This document shows positions 30,096 to 43,494 of a DNA stretch of 64,000 nucleotides, in pieces (the stretch's first letter is position 1; the number at the start of each line of letters is the position of its first letter). Made by a program: the position numbers and the translations under genes. The stretch is from Trichoplax adhaerens. Taxonomy: Eukaryota > Placozoa > Uniplacotomia > Trichoplacea > Trichoplacidae. The DNA lies in NCBI RefSeq assembly GCF_000150275.1, contig NW_002060943.1, positions 7,634,066 to 7,698,065 on the forward strand, given 5' to 3'. The notes beneath the pieces are model-generated. The model ran no database searches, was not told the DNA's origin, and saw only the letters and a list, made by a program, of their open reading frames with translations.

Positions 30096-31324
30096 CTAAA
30101 AGAATAGAGATAATTTACAGCCTAATCATTTAAGAAATCGCAAAAATTATATTACTACCTTTAACCAAATTATGACCACTCATTTGCTTCAATTTATCGT
30201 TACACAAGTATGAAAATTTTAGAAAAAGTTAGCATATTTCTGATTGCTGTCAACGATGACATTATTAGATAAATTTTAAAGAATAGTTATATCAATATGT
30301 GCAGGTATAATATCGGTATTCATAAGAATATCAGGCAATAATGGTCATCAACGAAATCGACCATAGCTGTAGTAACGGATAAATAATCGGGTGCCTCACA
30401 ACCCGTTAAGCTTATATAGCACCATCAACTAACTCTCTGAACCTAGCCGCAAAATTAAGAAGATAAATCTGACGGAAAAATAGTAAAAGTATACCAATTC
30501 GTATCTATTTCGTCATCCTACATACAGACTATGATATCATAGCATAGTAACATCCTACTAACATTATCACCAATGAATTTTGAGTCGGTTCCCATCATGG
30601 CTGCCATTTTTCATAGCCTAGCGAAATCCTTCATATATTAATTGTAATTTTTTTTACCCAAATTTGTTACTTTTCTCTCCTCTTACAACTGTCTTAGCAA
30701 GGAGTAACTGTGTTTCCTAAATCACAAAGAATCATGGTCGTAAACTCCTAGTAACTACTGCAATAACTCAATGCGTAGGCTAAATGTAGACTAAATTCTA
30801 TATCAGTAAAGCAAACTCAGTAGTGTTCAGTCGAAAGTTTATGGTTAATAACAACTGTATAGTTTTATGAGTGGTAGTACAAGCTATGGCCACAAATAAG
30901 AAAAACAAATATTGCAACATTTCTAACCTACATTGAGAGACAGGTTACGAAGAAAGAAAGGATTGCCTTTGAATTTTACTTTTCAATGCCGCTGTAGACG
31001 ATGTACTAGACTAGAATGAGACTTTTCCTATAGCCTTGCTACCCTAAGAGTAAAAGGCCAATGAATTTTCAGAGAAATTTATGAATGGTTGTTTCATGAG
31101 TATAGGACGCAGTGAATTCAATCTTATCTATTGGGCGTCAATCTTAGTCGAGTAGTTAGCCAATAGAAGTTCTAGCCTAAATGATTCGTGGTTTATTCGC
31201 ACGTAGTGCACTAGCAATGCGTCACCCTCCAACGTTGTTAATGACATCAACTCTTCAATGGCGTAAAACCAATTGGGGCTACTTTATAGTCTATTTGTAA
31301 TGTAATAAGGCTCTACGTTGAAAT

Positions 31325-31358
31325 ATTCTCTGTCTTTTTTATATCAAAGACAGAGAAT
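31325..31358. repeat. Perfect 13-bp inverted repeat
   Basis: Arms attctctgtcttt (31325-31337) and aaagacagagaat (31346-31358) with an 8-nt loop. It could fold as a stem in RNA from either strand. No neighbouring feature explains it. Confidence 0.7.
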
Positions 31359-32286
31359 TGCAGTGAATTAATGGCAATTGCTGTGATTTGATTTAAAGTC
31401 GATAGTCCCATTGCTCTGTTGAAGAAATGTCCATTACGTTATCTAGGTTAAATGTCCATTAATGGCTTATAACATCAGCCATAAAATATTGATACAAATA
31501 ACTTTCTATTTTTAGCGGCAGATTACTGAACTGGAGTATTCTGAACTCACCTCTATTTTTCATTGAGAACAATCTTCAATGTCAATTTTTATTCCTCTCA
31601 GTAATTTAAATAAGTTACACTACTTTGTGTTAGGCTATTACTGTTTGAGGATAATGCTTGTAGTTTTAAAATTCAACTTATAAAACCATTAGTATGCAAT
31701 GCTTTCTCAAACCACAGCATATCAAATTGTTATGAAATTGTATTCTTTAAATTATTTTAAATCCATTTCGATCTCTTCTCTGAATTAAGGACGTGCAAGA
31801 TTTTATTTTTCGTTACTTTACCGTGGCTAACAGTTTTTATGCCTATGACTAACTTGAGATTCTATTTTAGCTAGTTTACGAAATCGTTTATTTTATTAGA
31901 TTGCTACAATATTTACTGAATTGCTATAAACCCAACATGAATAATGATAATTAAAATGATTTTCTTATTATAAAATAGTGTACATAGTATTTGAGTGACT
32001 TTACTTTATTATTCTAATTATTCCTAACTATATAAAAGAGACATCAATTTAAAATCACTCTGTGGGTTAGACAATAAATTATTATGTTATCAGGCTGGCA
32101 ACTAACATCTATGCGCAGTACAATACTGTAGGTTTTACCGGACTCAACCCACTAATAGATTCCACAAATTCCGATTATTTCTTAATTAAGTGTAAATGAG
32201 CAAGGCGAAAAGTTTGCCTAACAGAGTATGCCATGTTCCTTACCAGCACTATTGCATAGATTAAATAGGTAACATCACATTCCAAC

Positions 32287-32292
32287 TTTATT
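32287..32292 (-). terminator. Candidate poly(A) signal of JmjC gene B
   Basis: AATAAA on the minus strand 43 bp after the stop codon at 32335-32337, a normal spacing for a compact 3' UTR. Confidence 0.5.
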
Positions 32293-32334
32293 TAGATCTA
32301 CCGTATGTTATTTGCTGTGATTTCAGTTGGGAAC

Positions 32335-35236
32335 TTATAATTCCTCATGTTTGTGTCGCTGTTCTTTTCCCGTATTATCGCCTTCGTCTTCGAACATTGG
32401 CTCATCATTATCATCTTCCATTTCATCATCTATTTCTTCTTCATCGTCATCTGCCCCATCTCGGCCTTCCATTTCCTCCATATGTGCTTGTTTTTCTCTC
32501 TCTTCTTCAGCCAATCTTTCTTCTAATATTTTTTCCCATTCTATTTTGGGAGCAGGTTCTAAAGGACCTGCAGGGTCCTCCATATTTCTAGCAACTCCTT
32601 TAAGATTTTCAATCGGCATATTTAATACATCCTCTTTTGTGTAATAACCTTTACCTTCAGGATCAATAAATTTCCGAAATAATTCATCTGCTTCCATTTG
32701 CCAAGAATCAGATAGCTCTTTATACAACACCTTGCTAAATTCTTTAAAGGTTATACGCCTTTTTTCATTCTCACGAAATGGGTCAAGTAAGTTATTACGA
32801 ACAACCATAAGATTCTTATAGCCTAAGTCGATCGTTCGATCCCCTTCTTTATACGTCCAATGGATTGGTGCTTCACTCATTGGGGGTAAATGCTTTATAT
32901 CTAAGTCATCACAGCCACTTGAATTGAAGAAACTTGTAGGAGAAAACAGCGTCGTTACAGATATTGTTCTGTTATACGATCTTACTTGATGAATATAACC
33001 TAGGTGAGAGAAAAGGAGAGTTAACACAGCCGTATTCTCTTGGCGAAAAATGTATCTTTTGGTCTATTATCGACAATTTGTTTATAGTCAATATACCTCC
33101 TGGGATATAGATACAATCGCCCGCTCTTAATGTGGCGTATGTCCAGGGTACTCGCTTTAACATTGGACGCTTTTTCATATCTACTTTTCTGACGTTAAGA
33201 TTAGAGTATCCGGAACCAGATCCTGGATCCTATTAATAAATAATGTTGATCGATTAGTTTCCATGTATAAGATTTAGCTTAGGATTTACTGTACATTTAC
33301 AGATGAATTACTAATCTCAGGTAAAATCTTAGACTTTACATTTTGTTTGAAATAGAGATACTTGTAATATCGATGGTGAATCATCATGAAATCCTAAAAG
33401 GAATTAAAGATTGAATAATGAAATAGCGAAACAAGGACTCTTTTAATATTTTGGCTGGTATTTTCTTGCTTTACACATTACTCTTTTTACTACCTAATTC
33501 TAAATCCTATGGCCTATGATCTAGATTCTAACATATTTTACAAACAAGGCTGAAATTGGCAAATACAGTCTCAGAAATACTGTAATAACGCTATCGAAAA
33601 ATAACTTCAATACTGATATCAAATTTACAGATTACTTAAATTACCTTTCTTCCGTGGACTAAACAATGAATGTTATGATCAGCATCGAAATGAACTATGG
33701 AGTTTGTACCGCCAGAGCCAATCCATAAATTTGTCTCTTGCAGATAGGTTTTAAAAGTTCCACATAAAACGCTTGGAACAATCTAAAATTTAAATAGAGA
33801 GTATTTTTATCGCTATAAAGAAAAAACTATCAGCAGTGTAAACTGTAGTACACATTGTAACAAAAATTTCCTTAGTCTTTAATCAATGCTGAAAATGAAT
33901 CCAATAGCAAAATATAATATCATAGCAACCTAAAGTAGGTAGCCGTAGTAGATATTAAGCATACGGTACTCTATGCCGAACAAAACAGATTATCTTTATG
34001 ATAAAATTTTGTATATCGAAATATCGCTAGAATGTACTATGAGGTGAAAAGATCGATTACAACTGTATGGTATAATAACTAATCGATATTCCGCGTAAAT
34101 CTCTGTATAGTTTCTCGCATCAAGAGTGTCGTATAATTTTTTACGGTCCTATGATTATTAAATACTTAGAATATTTAAGGTAATTTTCAAGCTCGTATAC
34201 ATAAATGATAGGGGTGGCTGTACCACTAATACATTTGTCCACTTTTACAGCCTTAACCAATGGCTTAGATTGAAATATACAATATTGAGAATTATATCCA
34301 TCACTACGCGCTTTTTGTTTAGCACTTAAAAAGCATCTATACATTGATAAAACCCTATATATGTATCGTCCAACAGGTGTTATCCTGAAGAGAAGGCTGT
34401 GGATATGAATATGAGTATTACACACTGTAGCAATAGTACGGGTCAACTAGAAAATTTAAAGAACTACCAATTATTTATGATTGATTACGTTATGGCAATA
34501 AAATTTAGTAGCTGCTCCTCCCTTATAGCTTCGAGTGCGAAAACTACAATTAAAATTTCTTTATGTTGTATAGCATCGCGATATATAACTAAGTTAGAAG
34601 ATTGAGTCTTTGATCAGAAAAAAACAGCCGCATAGATCGATATGATATAGTAGAAAACCTTTAAAATGGCTTAAAAGACATCGTATTGCAGTCTTTAAAA
34701 CAATTTATTGCTGAGCAGCAATTTGTATATCATTCTAATTCTACAGTATTAGTTCGGTTCTTAAAACTATAGTACCGTACCTGAACTTCAGGTCTCATCG
34801 CATCTGGTAAAACTGTTACCACATAGATATCTTCTTTCCTATATTGCTTTAGAAATCCTTTTAATACCATTCTTCGTGGTGAATATGATCGATTCTCTAC
34901 TTTTCGCTCAACTAAAACATCCAAATCGCCATAATTTTTTAGTAAATAATCATCGGTCCATAACTTTATAGCGGGTGAACCAGTAATGGCGTTACGGTAA
35001 ACCAAAGGCAATTTGTCCTTAACATGATACTTCCAGAAATCAACTGGATGCAAAAATCGATCGACATATGGTCTTACTGGACCTTCGGGTGGTCTTTGAT
35101 GCCCGAGACTTTGTAAATGACCTGGCGGACTAGTTCGCCATGGACGATACGGTGGTGGAAAAACCGGACCATCATTTACCAACGTTCCATCGATAAAGCA
35201 AAATTTTAACAAGGCAAGAAAAATCAATAACTTCAT
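32335..35236 (-). CDS. ER-luminal JmjC (cupin) protein with degraded EF-hand, copy B
   Basis: Predicted Fe(II)/2-oxoglutarate oxygenase of the JmjC/cupin_8 class in the secretory pathway; substrate unknown. Exons: 34781-35236, 33645-33782, 33340-33393, 33097-33229, 32335-32999; phases close to 481 aa. Signal peptide at residues 1-20 (MKLLIFLALLKFCFIDG), start chosen to match the paralogue; an in-frame ATG lies 30 bp upstream at 35266. The JmjC fold spans about residues 55-330: iron-ligand pair H-x-D in IVHFDADHN, and the distal histidine in GGYIHQV after AGDCIYIPGG. Then comes an EF-hand-like loop, DPEGKGYYTKED, with Lys at position 5, which weakens calcium binding. The C-terminus is Glu/Asp-rich and ends HEEL, a KDEL-type retrieval signal. 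It differs from human JMJD8 by the EF-hand and acidic tail. Head-to-head with copy C, with identical intron positions and phases. Confidence 0.85.
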
Positions 35237-37396
35237 AGTTGTTTCTTTCAATAATGGTAAAACCAAAGTGTTCGACCAAGAACTGAGTTTTTTTATACGC
35301 TAAAAATATTTATCTAATGAATTTAATCGTCAGTTATGGATACTAGTCGGAGCAGTATGATCAATTCAAAGTTTCTAGCGCAAGATGTCTTGATTATAGT
35401 GTAACTTCGAGTTACTCTATGTTGCTATCGCGGACAACCAACAACTAAGAATGACAACTCCTGTTGTAATTAGTGAGATTGATATGCGAATGAATCATGA
35501 AACTGTACATGCTATATAGTCGTGTTTGCTCAGCGATGTACGTTAAATGCTATAGTATAATTTTTGACCTATAAAAACCAGTCACGTACAAAAGTCGTCG
35601 CGACGTTTATGGCGTAACAATTATTACTTATTGTTTCAATTCTATTGTGAATATTCATTATAATTCGTAGTGGGCATTACTTTTTTTAACTGAAAACCTA
35701 TTAACTAATTCCTTATTGAATGTTAATTCTATCGAGAGATCGACATTTAAAACAATTATGCATCATATTCGTACATACGCGTATATTTGTGATATTAAGA
35801 GGGTGTAGATATCGGGCCCAAAATCGGCTACCTGGATTATACGTATTCAACGTGTTAAATCATTAGTATATTAGCATGGTTATAACTATCGTAAACTTCT
35901 AGGCTGTCTTTACTAAATCTTTAAATCAGTTCTCACTTGACGGTAGTCATCAAATTATGAATTTGTAGTAGCAGGCTATCTATGCAAAACTATAGATCAT
36001 ACTCAGCCTTCAACGATTATAGCAGATTGAAATTAATTTCATTTTAGAAGATCTCGATCCGACTATTTATGGATATGTTCAAGTAATAAAGAAGTTAATG
36101 ATTATATTATAGAAGCTAGCGATAATTCTTTGTGAATGAATGATAACAGTCAATATGGAACTTTAATATACTGATTGATAGAATTACCTATAATAGCTAA
36201 TATACCAATTTAATATGCCTTTTTATATACTACGCTCATAAATAGATTTTATTTAAAAGACAGATTTAAAGATGTTTAATTCATCTTGCATGCCTCCAGT
36301 AAGCATTATAAAGTACCAGTAAAATCTGCATTTAATGAGATTTTAAATTCAATCATCCTTCTAGAAGGTGATTTTTCGAAAGTTAAATGGATTGCATATA
36401 TCCATATCAGACTAAATTACCGAATAACAAACTTCGATAATTTTATAATTTAATAAAGGACATCTTAAAAGCATGCGTAGGAAAACTTGCCATGCATTTA
36501 GAGTAAATTGTTAATATTGTTATAACATAACCTGTACGAAACTTTAACCCTACTAGATTTTAGGTTACACAGTTTTAAAAGTGATTAAATGCCTGAATAT
36601 ACGGATTAATCCAAGGATGCAATATACTATATATCTAAGCACGAATGCTTTTTGAGTGATAGGGAATGCTGAAGTCTAGTAGAAAATTTTCAGCTATGAT
36701 ACAAAAATTTAAATAATAGGCTTATCATAATTTTTTGAGCTCGTGGTTTTCAATGATTTTCATTTGATTTTTCTTTATAGCTAATATTTTCTTCTATCGT
36801 ATCGCTGGAATAACTAGTACTTTAATATTTCTCGATCATTAACTCCTCTATTCATTGTTTGCTGTTTTATCACTTAGTATAAGGAAGAAACATTCATTTT
36901 TTTACAACGATGTGAGGAATAGTTTTATACTATTGTCATGGTAATAATTTTAATAGCACAATGTATATACAATTTGGAGATTTTTTGTATTTTATTCGCT
37001 AAAATTTAGAATAGCTCTTATAACAATAAAATATTTTAGGCACTGACTTATAATAATTGTTTACCCATTCTCGGACGTGACCAACTAGTCAAGTCAATTA
37101 TAAGAGACAATAAGTCAATATTGTATGGAAGTAAGAAAGTTGTATTAATAATTGTTCAAGGGGAATATACGATCATGGACTTTACTATCTAATTCTAAAT
37201 AATACCTTATTTCAAATGCTGTATAGTGAAACCTTGCTTAATATTATTCCTAGTTATCTAAGCACGTATACTCAATTCATTCTAAAAGAATATTGGCAAA
37301 AAATTTCTTTCGATAGTTTATAGGGAAGTCATCAACCTTTATCGGATTGTTTGATCTTGTTCCACTACAGAAAGTTTAACCGACTACAGATTAGTA
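35237..37396. promoter_or_regulatory. Shared 5' region of the divergent JmjC pair
   Basis: This 2.16-kb gap lies between two start codons that point away from each other. No exon seen. A TATA-like element for copy B is at 35291-35297 (minus strand TATAAAA, 55 bp before its ATG). I found no equally clear element for copy C. Confidence 0.5.
35291..35297 (-). promoter_or_regulatory. Candidate TATA box of JmjC copy B
   Basis: Minus strand reads TATAAAA, 55 bp before the signal-peptide ATG at 35236, leaving a transcription start around 35265. If so, the upstream ATG at 35266 would sit at or before the cap site, supporting the downstream start. Confidence 0.4.
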
Positions 37397-40300
37397 ATGA
37401 AGTTACTGATCGTTCTTCTGTTATTAAAAATTTGTTCCATTAATACCGTACCATCGGATGGGCCACAATTTCCGCCTACATTTAGACCGTGGCGTACCAT
37501 ATCACCTGGCCATTTACAGAGTTTTGGCAATCAGAGATCACCTGATGGCCCAGTTCGACCTTATATAGATCGATATCTACATCCAGTAGATTTTTGGGAG
37601 TATCACGTTAAACATAAACTACCACTTGTATATCGTAATGCCATTAATCGTTCTCCGGCTATTAAGTTATGGGATGATGAATATTTACTTAAAAACTACG
37701 GTAACTTGGATGTTTTAGTAGAGAAAAAAGTAGAAAATAGATCTTATTCACCAAGAAGAATGGTACTTAAAGCATTTCTAAATCAATATAAGAAAGAAGA
37801 TATTTACGTTGTTACCGTTTTACCAGACGCGATGAGGCCTGAAGTTCAGGTACAAATGAAATTAAAATCTAAAGTAAATTGTAAGAGAAAATGAAGCCCA
37901 GATTTTTCAATTTGTTGTTGTCTGACAATGTTTGTTACATCGGCTCATTGATAGCTTAGTAAGAACACCATTAAGCTCTATATCCTTTCTGTACTTTTAT
38001 AAATTGAATGATCCCATCTAATAACTTCAAAAATTATAGCCCTTGAATAGCAACGGTACTGTCCGAATCACTCATAAACAATTCTGGAGGTCCAAAAATT
38101 GTTGGTGAGCTAATATAGTATGTTGAAGAAATAAAAGAGTGTAAGGACTTTCATTTCCAGCTACTATCATACTGAATGTCCTCTCTGGAAAATAAGTTTA
38201 CTTTAGTCTTTCGCTATAGGATGTATTCATCTTGCACACATAGAATTAACCACACTGTCAACCACTCTCTTCGCAGTCTAATATACAAACTAAGATATGA
38301 AATTATGGATAGGTCATTTCAGCTATATTTAATAGGGAAGATACATACGTACGTATGATAGTTTATAACTGCCAATTTATTATAGCTATAACTATACGAA
38401 AGTAAATTTAGAAACACTTGTTGAATATATTAATGTATAGCGATATCAGGTATCCTATAGTAACTCATACTAGCATGAGTTACTCTGATAAAAAACATAC
38501 TTTCTACTATCTCATTAAAATATCTGTACTTCTACAAAAGTATTATTTTACTGGCATAAGTAGTCATAGAGTATTAAAATGTAAAGGTTAAATGTGGTAT
38601 GATAAATATTTTAATCTTATACTATATTGAAAAACCCTTTCCTAAACCTGGCATTATCGACGTTTAAGTTAAGATAGAAGCAGATTCGGCTTTTTCATTT
38701 CTCATCTACTATAGAATACTGCGTGTTCCTGTCCGTATTATAACGCAATAGAAGGAATAATTCTGCTTCCCAATTAAATTTTACGCTAAATACAAATCTT
38801 GTAGAAAGAATACCTAGAAACGACCGAGATATGTTTTAATGATCGAGGGAATAGTTTATTATTGCCTCTCTATTTAGTAAAATTTCACCAGCACGATCGC
38901 AGAAGTCCTTTGAGTTAAAAGAAGTATTTTTTAGATCAGAGAAATTGTAATTTTAAAATAATTTCCCTACGATTCGTACTATTAAATAAAGATATGCTAA
39001 TTGAATTTCTTATAGATCGTTCCGAGTGTGTTATGCGGAACATTTAAAACCTATCTTCAAGAAACCAATTTATGGATTGGATCTGGTGGCACTAGCTCTA
39101 TTATCCACTTTGATGCGGATCATAATATTCATTGTATGGTGCATGGAAGAAAGGTATGCAGTACTAGAATAGCATAAATAGTATTAAATAAATAATGATA
39201 GAAAGACCTGTTACACTGAGAATACGTAGAACTAATAGTAGAACTTAATTTTAATCAGTAAGCACAGTATTCTTTGTAAAAAGTTCCGCGCTATTAAATT
39301 TAACAAAATTTGACGTTGTATCTTGAGAAATCTATCATCAAGTTACGTATCTATTTATTCATTTAACATCCATAAAATTCTGTATTAGCAATCAAATTAT
39401 GAAGCGTCATGTACGCGTATACTGTATAGAACAACTTTAAAGTCCTAAAAAGCATCATAAAAATCTCTTATACTAATCCAAATTACCTCTTTCTATATCT
39501 GATTTCATGTAGGATTTCATGATGATTCATCATAGATACTATAAGTATCTGTATTTTAATCAAAATGTAAGTAATAAGAAAACAGGATTCTATATTTTTA
39601 GTGTTAGAAGCGTTTACCGTCTACTATATTTATAATTTATAGCCGTAAGCGATCAGAAAATGATAAATTTTCTAGAAATAGACAAATGATATATCAAAGA
39701 AGTCTCAAATTAATTTCACCTTTAACTATAGCACTTAATGTACCTGTACCTACTAGCATTTTCTGCCGTATAATCCACACTAGAATTCAATTAATATCCA
39801 ATATGGACTAAAATACGATTAGTAGTCATCATCACTAAAAAAATTGTAGTAAAACGGTAACTAATCAATCACTTTAACTTATAAATCCATAAGATTGGTA
39901 TTACGTTGAGATTTATATTTCCAAGCTAAGGATAAAATTATGTGAAAAATTTTTTTATTTCATTTCAATTTGTTACAGTATATGATCGACAAGTATCAAA
40001 TTTCTGACTATGAATTAATAATTATCATTCTGTGATATCTTCTCTTATTAAAGTCGCCAGGATCAGGATCCGGCTATTCTAAAATCAACGTCAATAAAGT
40101 GGACATGAATTTATATCCTCTTCTAAAGCGAGTCCCGTGGACTTATGCTACGTTAAGAGCTGGCGATTGTATTTACATTCCAGGAGGTAATGCTAAGAAT
40201 GCATTTGCCGTATTCATGATTATAGTAGTCATAAACCTTATCCTAGAAATAGCAGGCTGTAAGATCTTCGCAAAATAGATACAATTAGACCAGAGGACCT

Positions 40301-41472
40301 CGACAAAGTGATTAAATAAAGGAGTCTGTATATCTGAATGTGATGCTGCCTTATAATAAGTAGATAATCAAAGTGAACTACTGTATCTTCTTTCACTTCA
40401 AATCGATCAGGTTATGACGACCTATAATCGATGCTATTTTACAACGCTCCATTTCTCTTCTTACTGACTGAATAGGGAATTGACCGACATTAATTATAAG
40501 ATGCTAATGAGAGTTGTATCAGTTTTATGTATTTCTAAATAATAAAAGAGCCTACAATTTATCTGTTATCTTATTCAGTCGCATTTCTAATCTCAGCAGT
40601 TTTATTGATTTGCGAGATTTCAAAAAAATAGTAACTGTAACTCTTTTATTTAACCATTGAACTCTATAGTTCAAATAAATGCAAATGCTTTTCTTCAAAA
40701 TACAGAATTTTTTCCTTTAATATTTAAGTATCTGTAATGTAGCTTCAATAATAATCTCACTTAGCAATTCTTGATCTCTCCTTTAGGATACATTCACCAA
40801 GTGAAATCATATAAGAGGAGCATTTCTGTTACTACTTTATTTTCTCCAACTAAAACATTTAATTCGAGCGGCTGTGAAAATTTAACTTTGAAGTATACAC
40901 CCATGAGTGAAGCACCTATCCACTGGACATACAAAGAAGGAGATCACACTATCGATTTAGGGTACCGCAACTTAGTAATAGTCAGAAAAGACATTTTAAA
41001 GTTATTTGGGTTAGTTGCAAAGGGAAAAGCAAAAATTACGAAAGAAATGTTCATGAAATATGGAGCTAGAGAACTTTGCGAAGACTGGCAAAGACCGCCA
41101 TTAGAAGTGTTTGAAAAGTATTTTGACCCTGATGGGAATGGTTACTTTACACAAGAGGATATTGAGCAATTACCTATTGCATCACTGAAAGAAATTGTCA
41201 GAGCTATAGAAAATCCAGCAGGACCTTTAAAGGCCGCTGAAAGAATAGATTGGAACCAAGTGTTAGCAGATAGACAAGCATTAGAAAAAATGGAAGAAGA
41301 AGAGCTAAGAAGAAGACAAGAAAGGGGTGAGGACGAGGACGAAGAGGACGAAGACGATGATCGACGAGAAGAGAGTGATGATGATAGTGAAGGAGAAGAC
41401 GATAATGATGGACAACGTGACCTTCAAAATGAATATGATAGAAAACAACAGCATAAACACGAAGAACTTTAA
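37397..41472 (+). CDS. ER-luminal JmjC (cupin) protein with EF-hand, copy C
   Basis: Paralogue of the gene at 32335-35236. Exons: 37397-37849, 39016-39153, 39513-39566, 40054-40186, 40787-41472; 487 aa. Exon sizes of 138, 54 and 133 nt and all phases equal those of copy B. Signal peptide MKLLIVLLLLKICSIN; conserved region HPVDFWEYHV then SYSPRRMVLKAF; iron ligands in IIHFDADHN and GGYIHQV. The EF-hand loop DPDGNGYFTQED has Asp, Asp and Asn at positions 1, 3 and 5, Gly at 6 and Asp at 12, so calcium binding is plausible. An acidic Glu/Asp tail of about 50 residues ends in HKHEEL. Inference: an ER-lumen oxygenase-like protein, perhaps acting on secretory or matrix proteins and tuned by calcium. 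Whether it hydroxylates, demethylates or is inactive cannot be read from sequence; the presence of both ligand motifs favours an active iron site. Confidence 0.88.
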
Positions 41473-43494
41473 ATTATTTTATTACCAATCATTATAATTG
41501 TTAACCATAATACCATGTATAAGTGATAAACTAGATTTTAATGAACATTGACAGGGTAAAAACTCGTATTTTTATGATTTATTTCTGTCTTTGTAATGAA
41601 TTATTTCATGAATCTGGTAATCCTACTACACAGTAATGAAAGCTTAATTAGGAAGCTCCTAATAATTTTTAGCCTAATCTTTAACTTTTGATTAATAACC
41701 TAGAATGTACATAATTTTGACCGTTAGGATTACATTCTACCGAAATGAGACTAAATGACATTAAAAGATCTAGTTAAAGCGTAAGCAATTGGTCATCCTT
41801 TATGATTCCAAAATTCTAATCTTTTCGTCAATTTCGACTAATACAAGTATGATGTTAATGCTATTACGCAACCATAATTAGCTTTAAAAAAAAATATTAA
41901 TGCAGCTATTCACGTATTCCAATAACTTAAGTGCAACGGTTTTTAATGACTTCTATTCCATAACCTTCTTTTATTAGGCAACTACAGCATTTCCAAGTAG
42001 TTGTTAAGTTAGCATCAGGATGGTGATAGTAAACTTATAATTGTGAAGAAACTTTGATTATAGTGAGCAAAATACTAAATCTTAAGTTACTATACGATTA
42101 ATGATCCAACATACATAAATATAAATTTATCAACAATTTCTTATTCTGCAATGAACAGGACTACATCAGTAGTGTTTCTTTCATTACCATATTAATATGT
42201 ATAGTATCTATATGCACATATACTCATCTACATTTTAAGGATTTGTCTTAGCAACTTTAAAATTACCTTTAGTATATCCTGGCTTGACGTTCAAATATTT
42301 TAAATTACAACACGATAAAAGATAGTTCATAGCATGCGACGAATTAAAAAATTAGATATAAGTTTCACTTTAATCTCGTCACGACGATTTTTTGATCATT
42401 TTACATTGCTGAATTAGTGACTGTGCCATCGTAACAGCTCATACTACATTAAGAAGTCGGATAATTGGACATGAATACGAGCTAGATATTTCGCTATTTC
42501 CATTTGATCAAGTTAAGATGATGAGCCAATGTCTCGTTACTTCATGGGGATTGAATGATTTAACTAAGGCATACGCATATCTCATACTATAATTTATTAA
42601 AATTAACATAAAACAAGCTATCAAAACTTGGAAGTCGATATATTATTTGCCTCCCGTATTACATAATATTAGTAACTGAAATAATTTCATAGATTCAAAA
42701 CATGTTATTGGATATAAGCCATTTTTACTATAGATTATCCTACTTATTACGGATTTAAATTGGCATAGTTGAAATGATTACTAAGTGTTCACTACTTGTA
42801 GTAAAAAATGATTAGAAAATTAAACTAAACTAATTGCTTGCATATATGCTATTTCAAGCACCAAGAAACAAACAATTATTACAATACATTTATATAGCTA
42901 CCATGACGTAATATATAATTAATATTAGGGAAAAGTAGATTAAATTAGTGTCATCATTAATCAATAGCTACATCATTATAACGTAGATATTAGTCATTTT
43001 CTGTAATTATAATTCTTGAATAGGCCTTCAATTATGAGAGCTAGTATAATATAATGGCTTCATAAAGAAATCCTATAGCATTAGTTTAATTGCTGTAGAC
43101 CTTCAACGATGGGCTATCTAAGTTGGCTATTTAATTATTAGATACACTGATAAGATCATTATCGATTTTAAGTTTATGGTATTTGAGTTGTATTGAAAGT
43201 CCTGAAAAAACGAGGCTACAAATTTATGGTAAACTGGCAGTATTTCTACTTTCTACTGAAAATTTGCAACATGAAATAAATCAACATTTTTATGTTAATA
43301 TCGATAGTCATCAGTATGTACTCGTAGGTGTACCTGATCAAAATATTAAATCGTAATACGAGTATTAGTATAGGTCTATAGTCTGAATTTAAATATATAT
43401 TGTCAAATTTTATCATAACGATATCGACACAATGTCAGATCATATACGAAATGATTTCTAGTTAGTACTAGATAATACAATCGAAATGACGATA
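41473..43494. other. Convergent 3' flank, JmjC C / tetraspanin D
   Basis: A+T-rich with no supported exon. It holds the 3' UTRs of the two converging genes; I see no clearly placed poly(A) signal within 150 bp of either stop. Confidence 0.5.

Larger units (their letters stand above)
30096..32334. other. Interval upstream of the HORMA gene
   Basis: Should contain the first exon and promoter of the HORMA gene and the short 3' UTR of the JmjC gene that starts at 35236. I could not pick the ATG: one at about 30608 on the minus strand opens a short frame but its splice phase does not fit. A perfect hairpin lies at 31325-31358. Confidence 0.4.

Noticed and set aside
32327-32644. Plus-strand serine-rich open frames
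   Set aside because: Antisense of the acidic tail of JmjC copy B, which has homology, splice support and a retrieval signal.
38176-38358. Open frame inside intron 1 of JmjC copy C
   Set aside because: No counterpart in copy B, no motif, no suitable splice signals.
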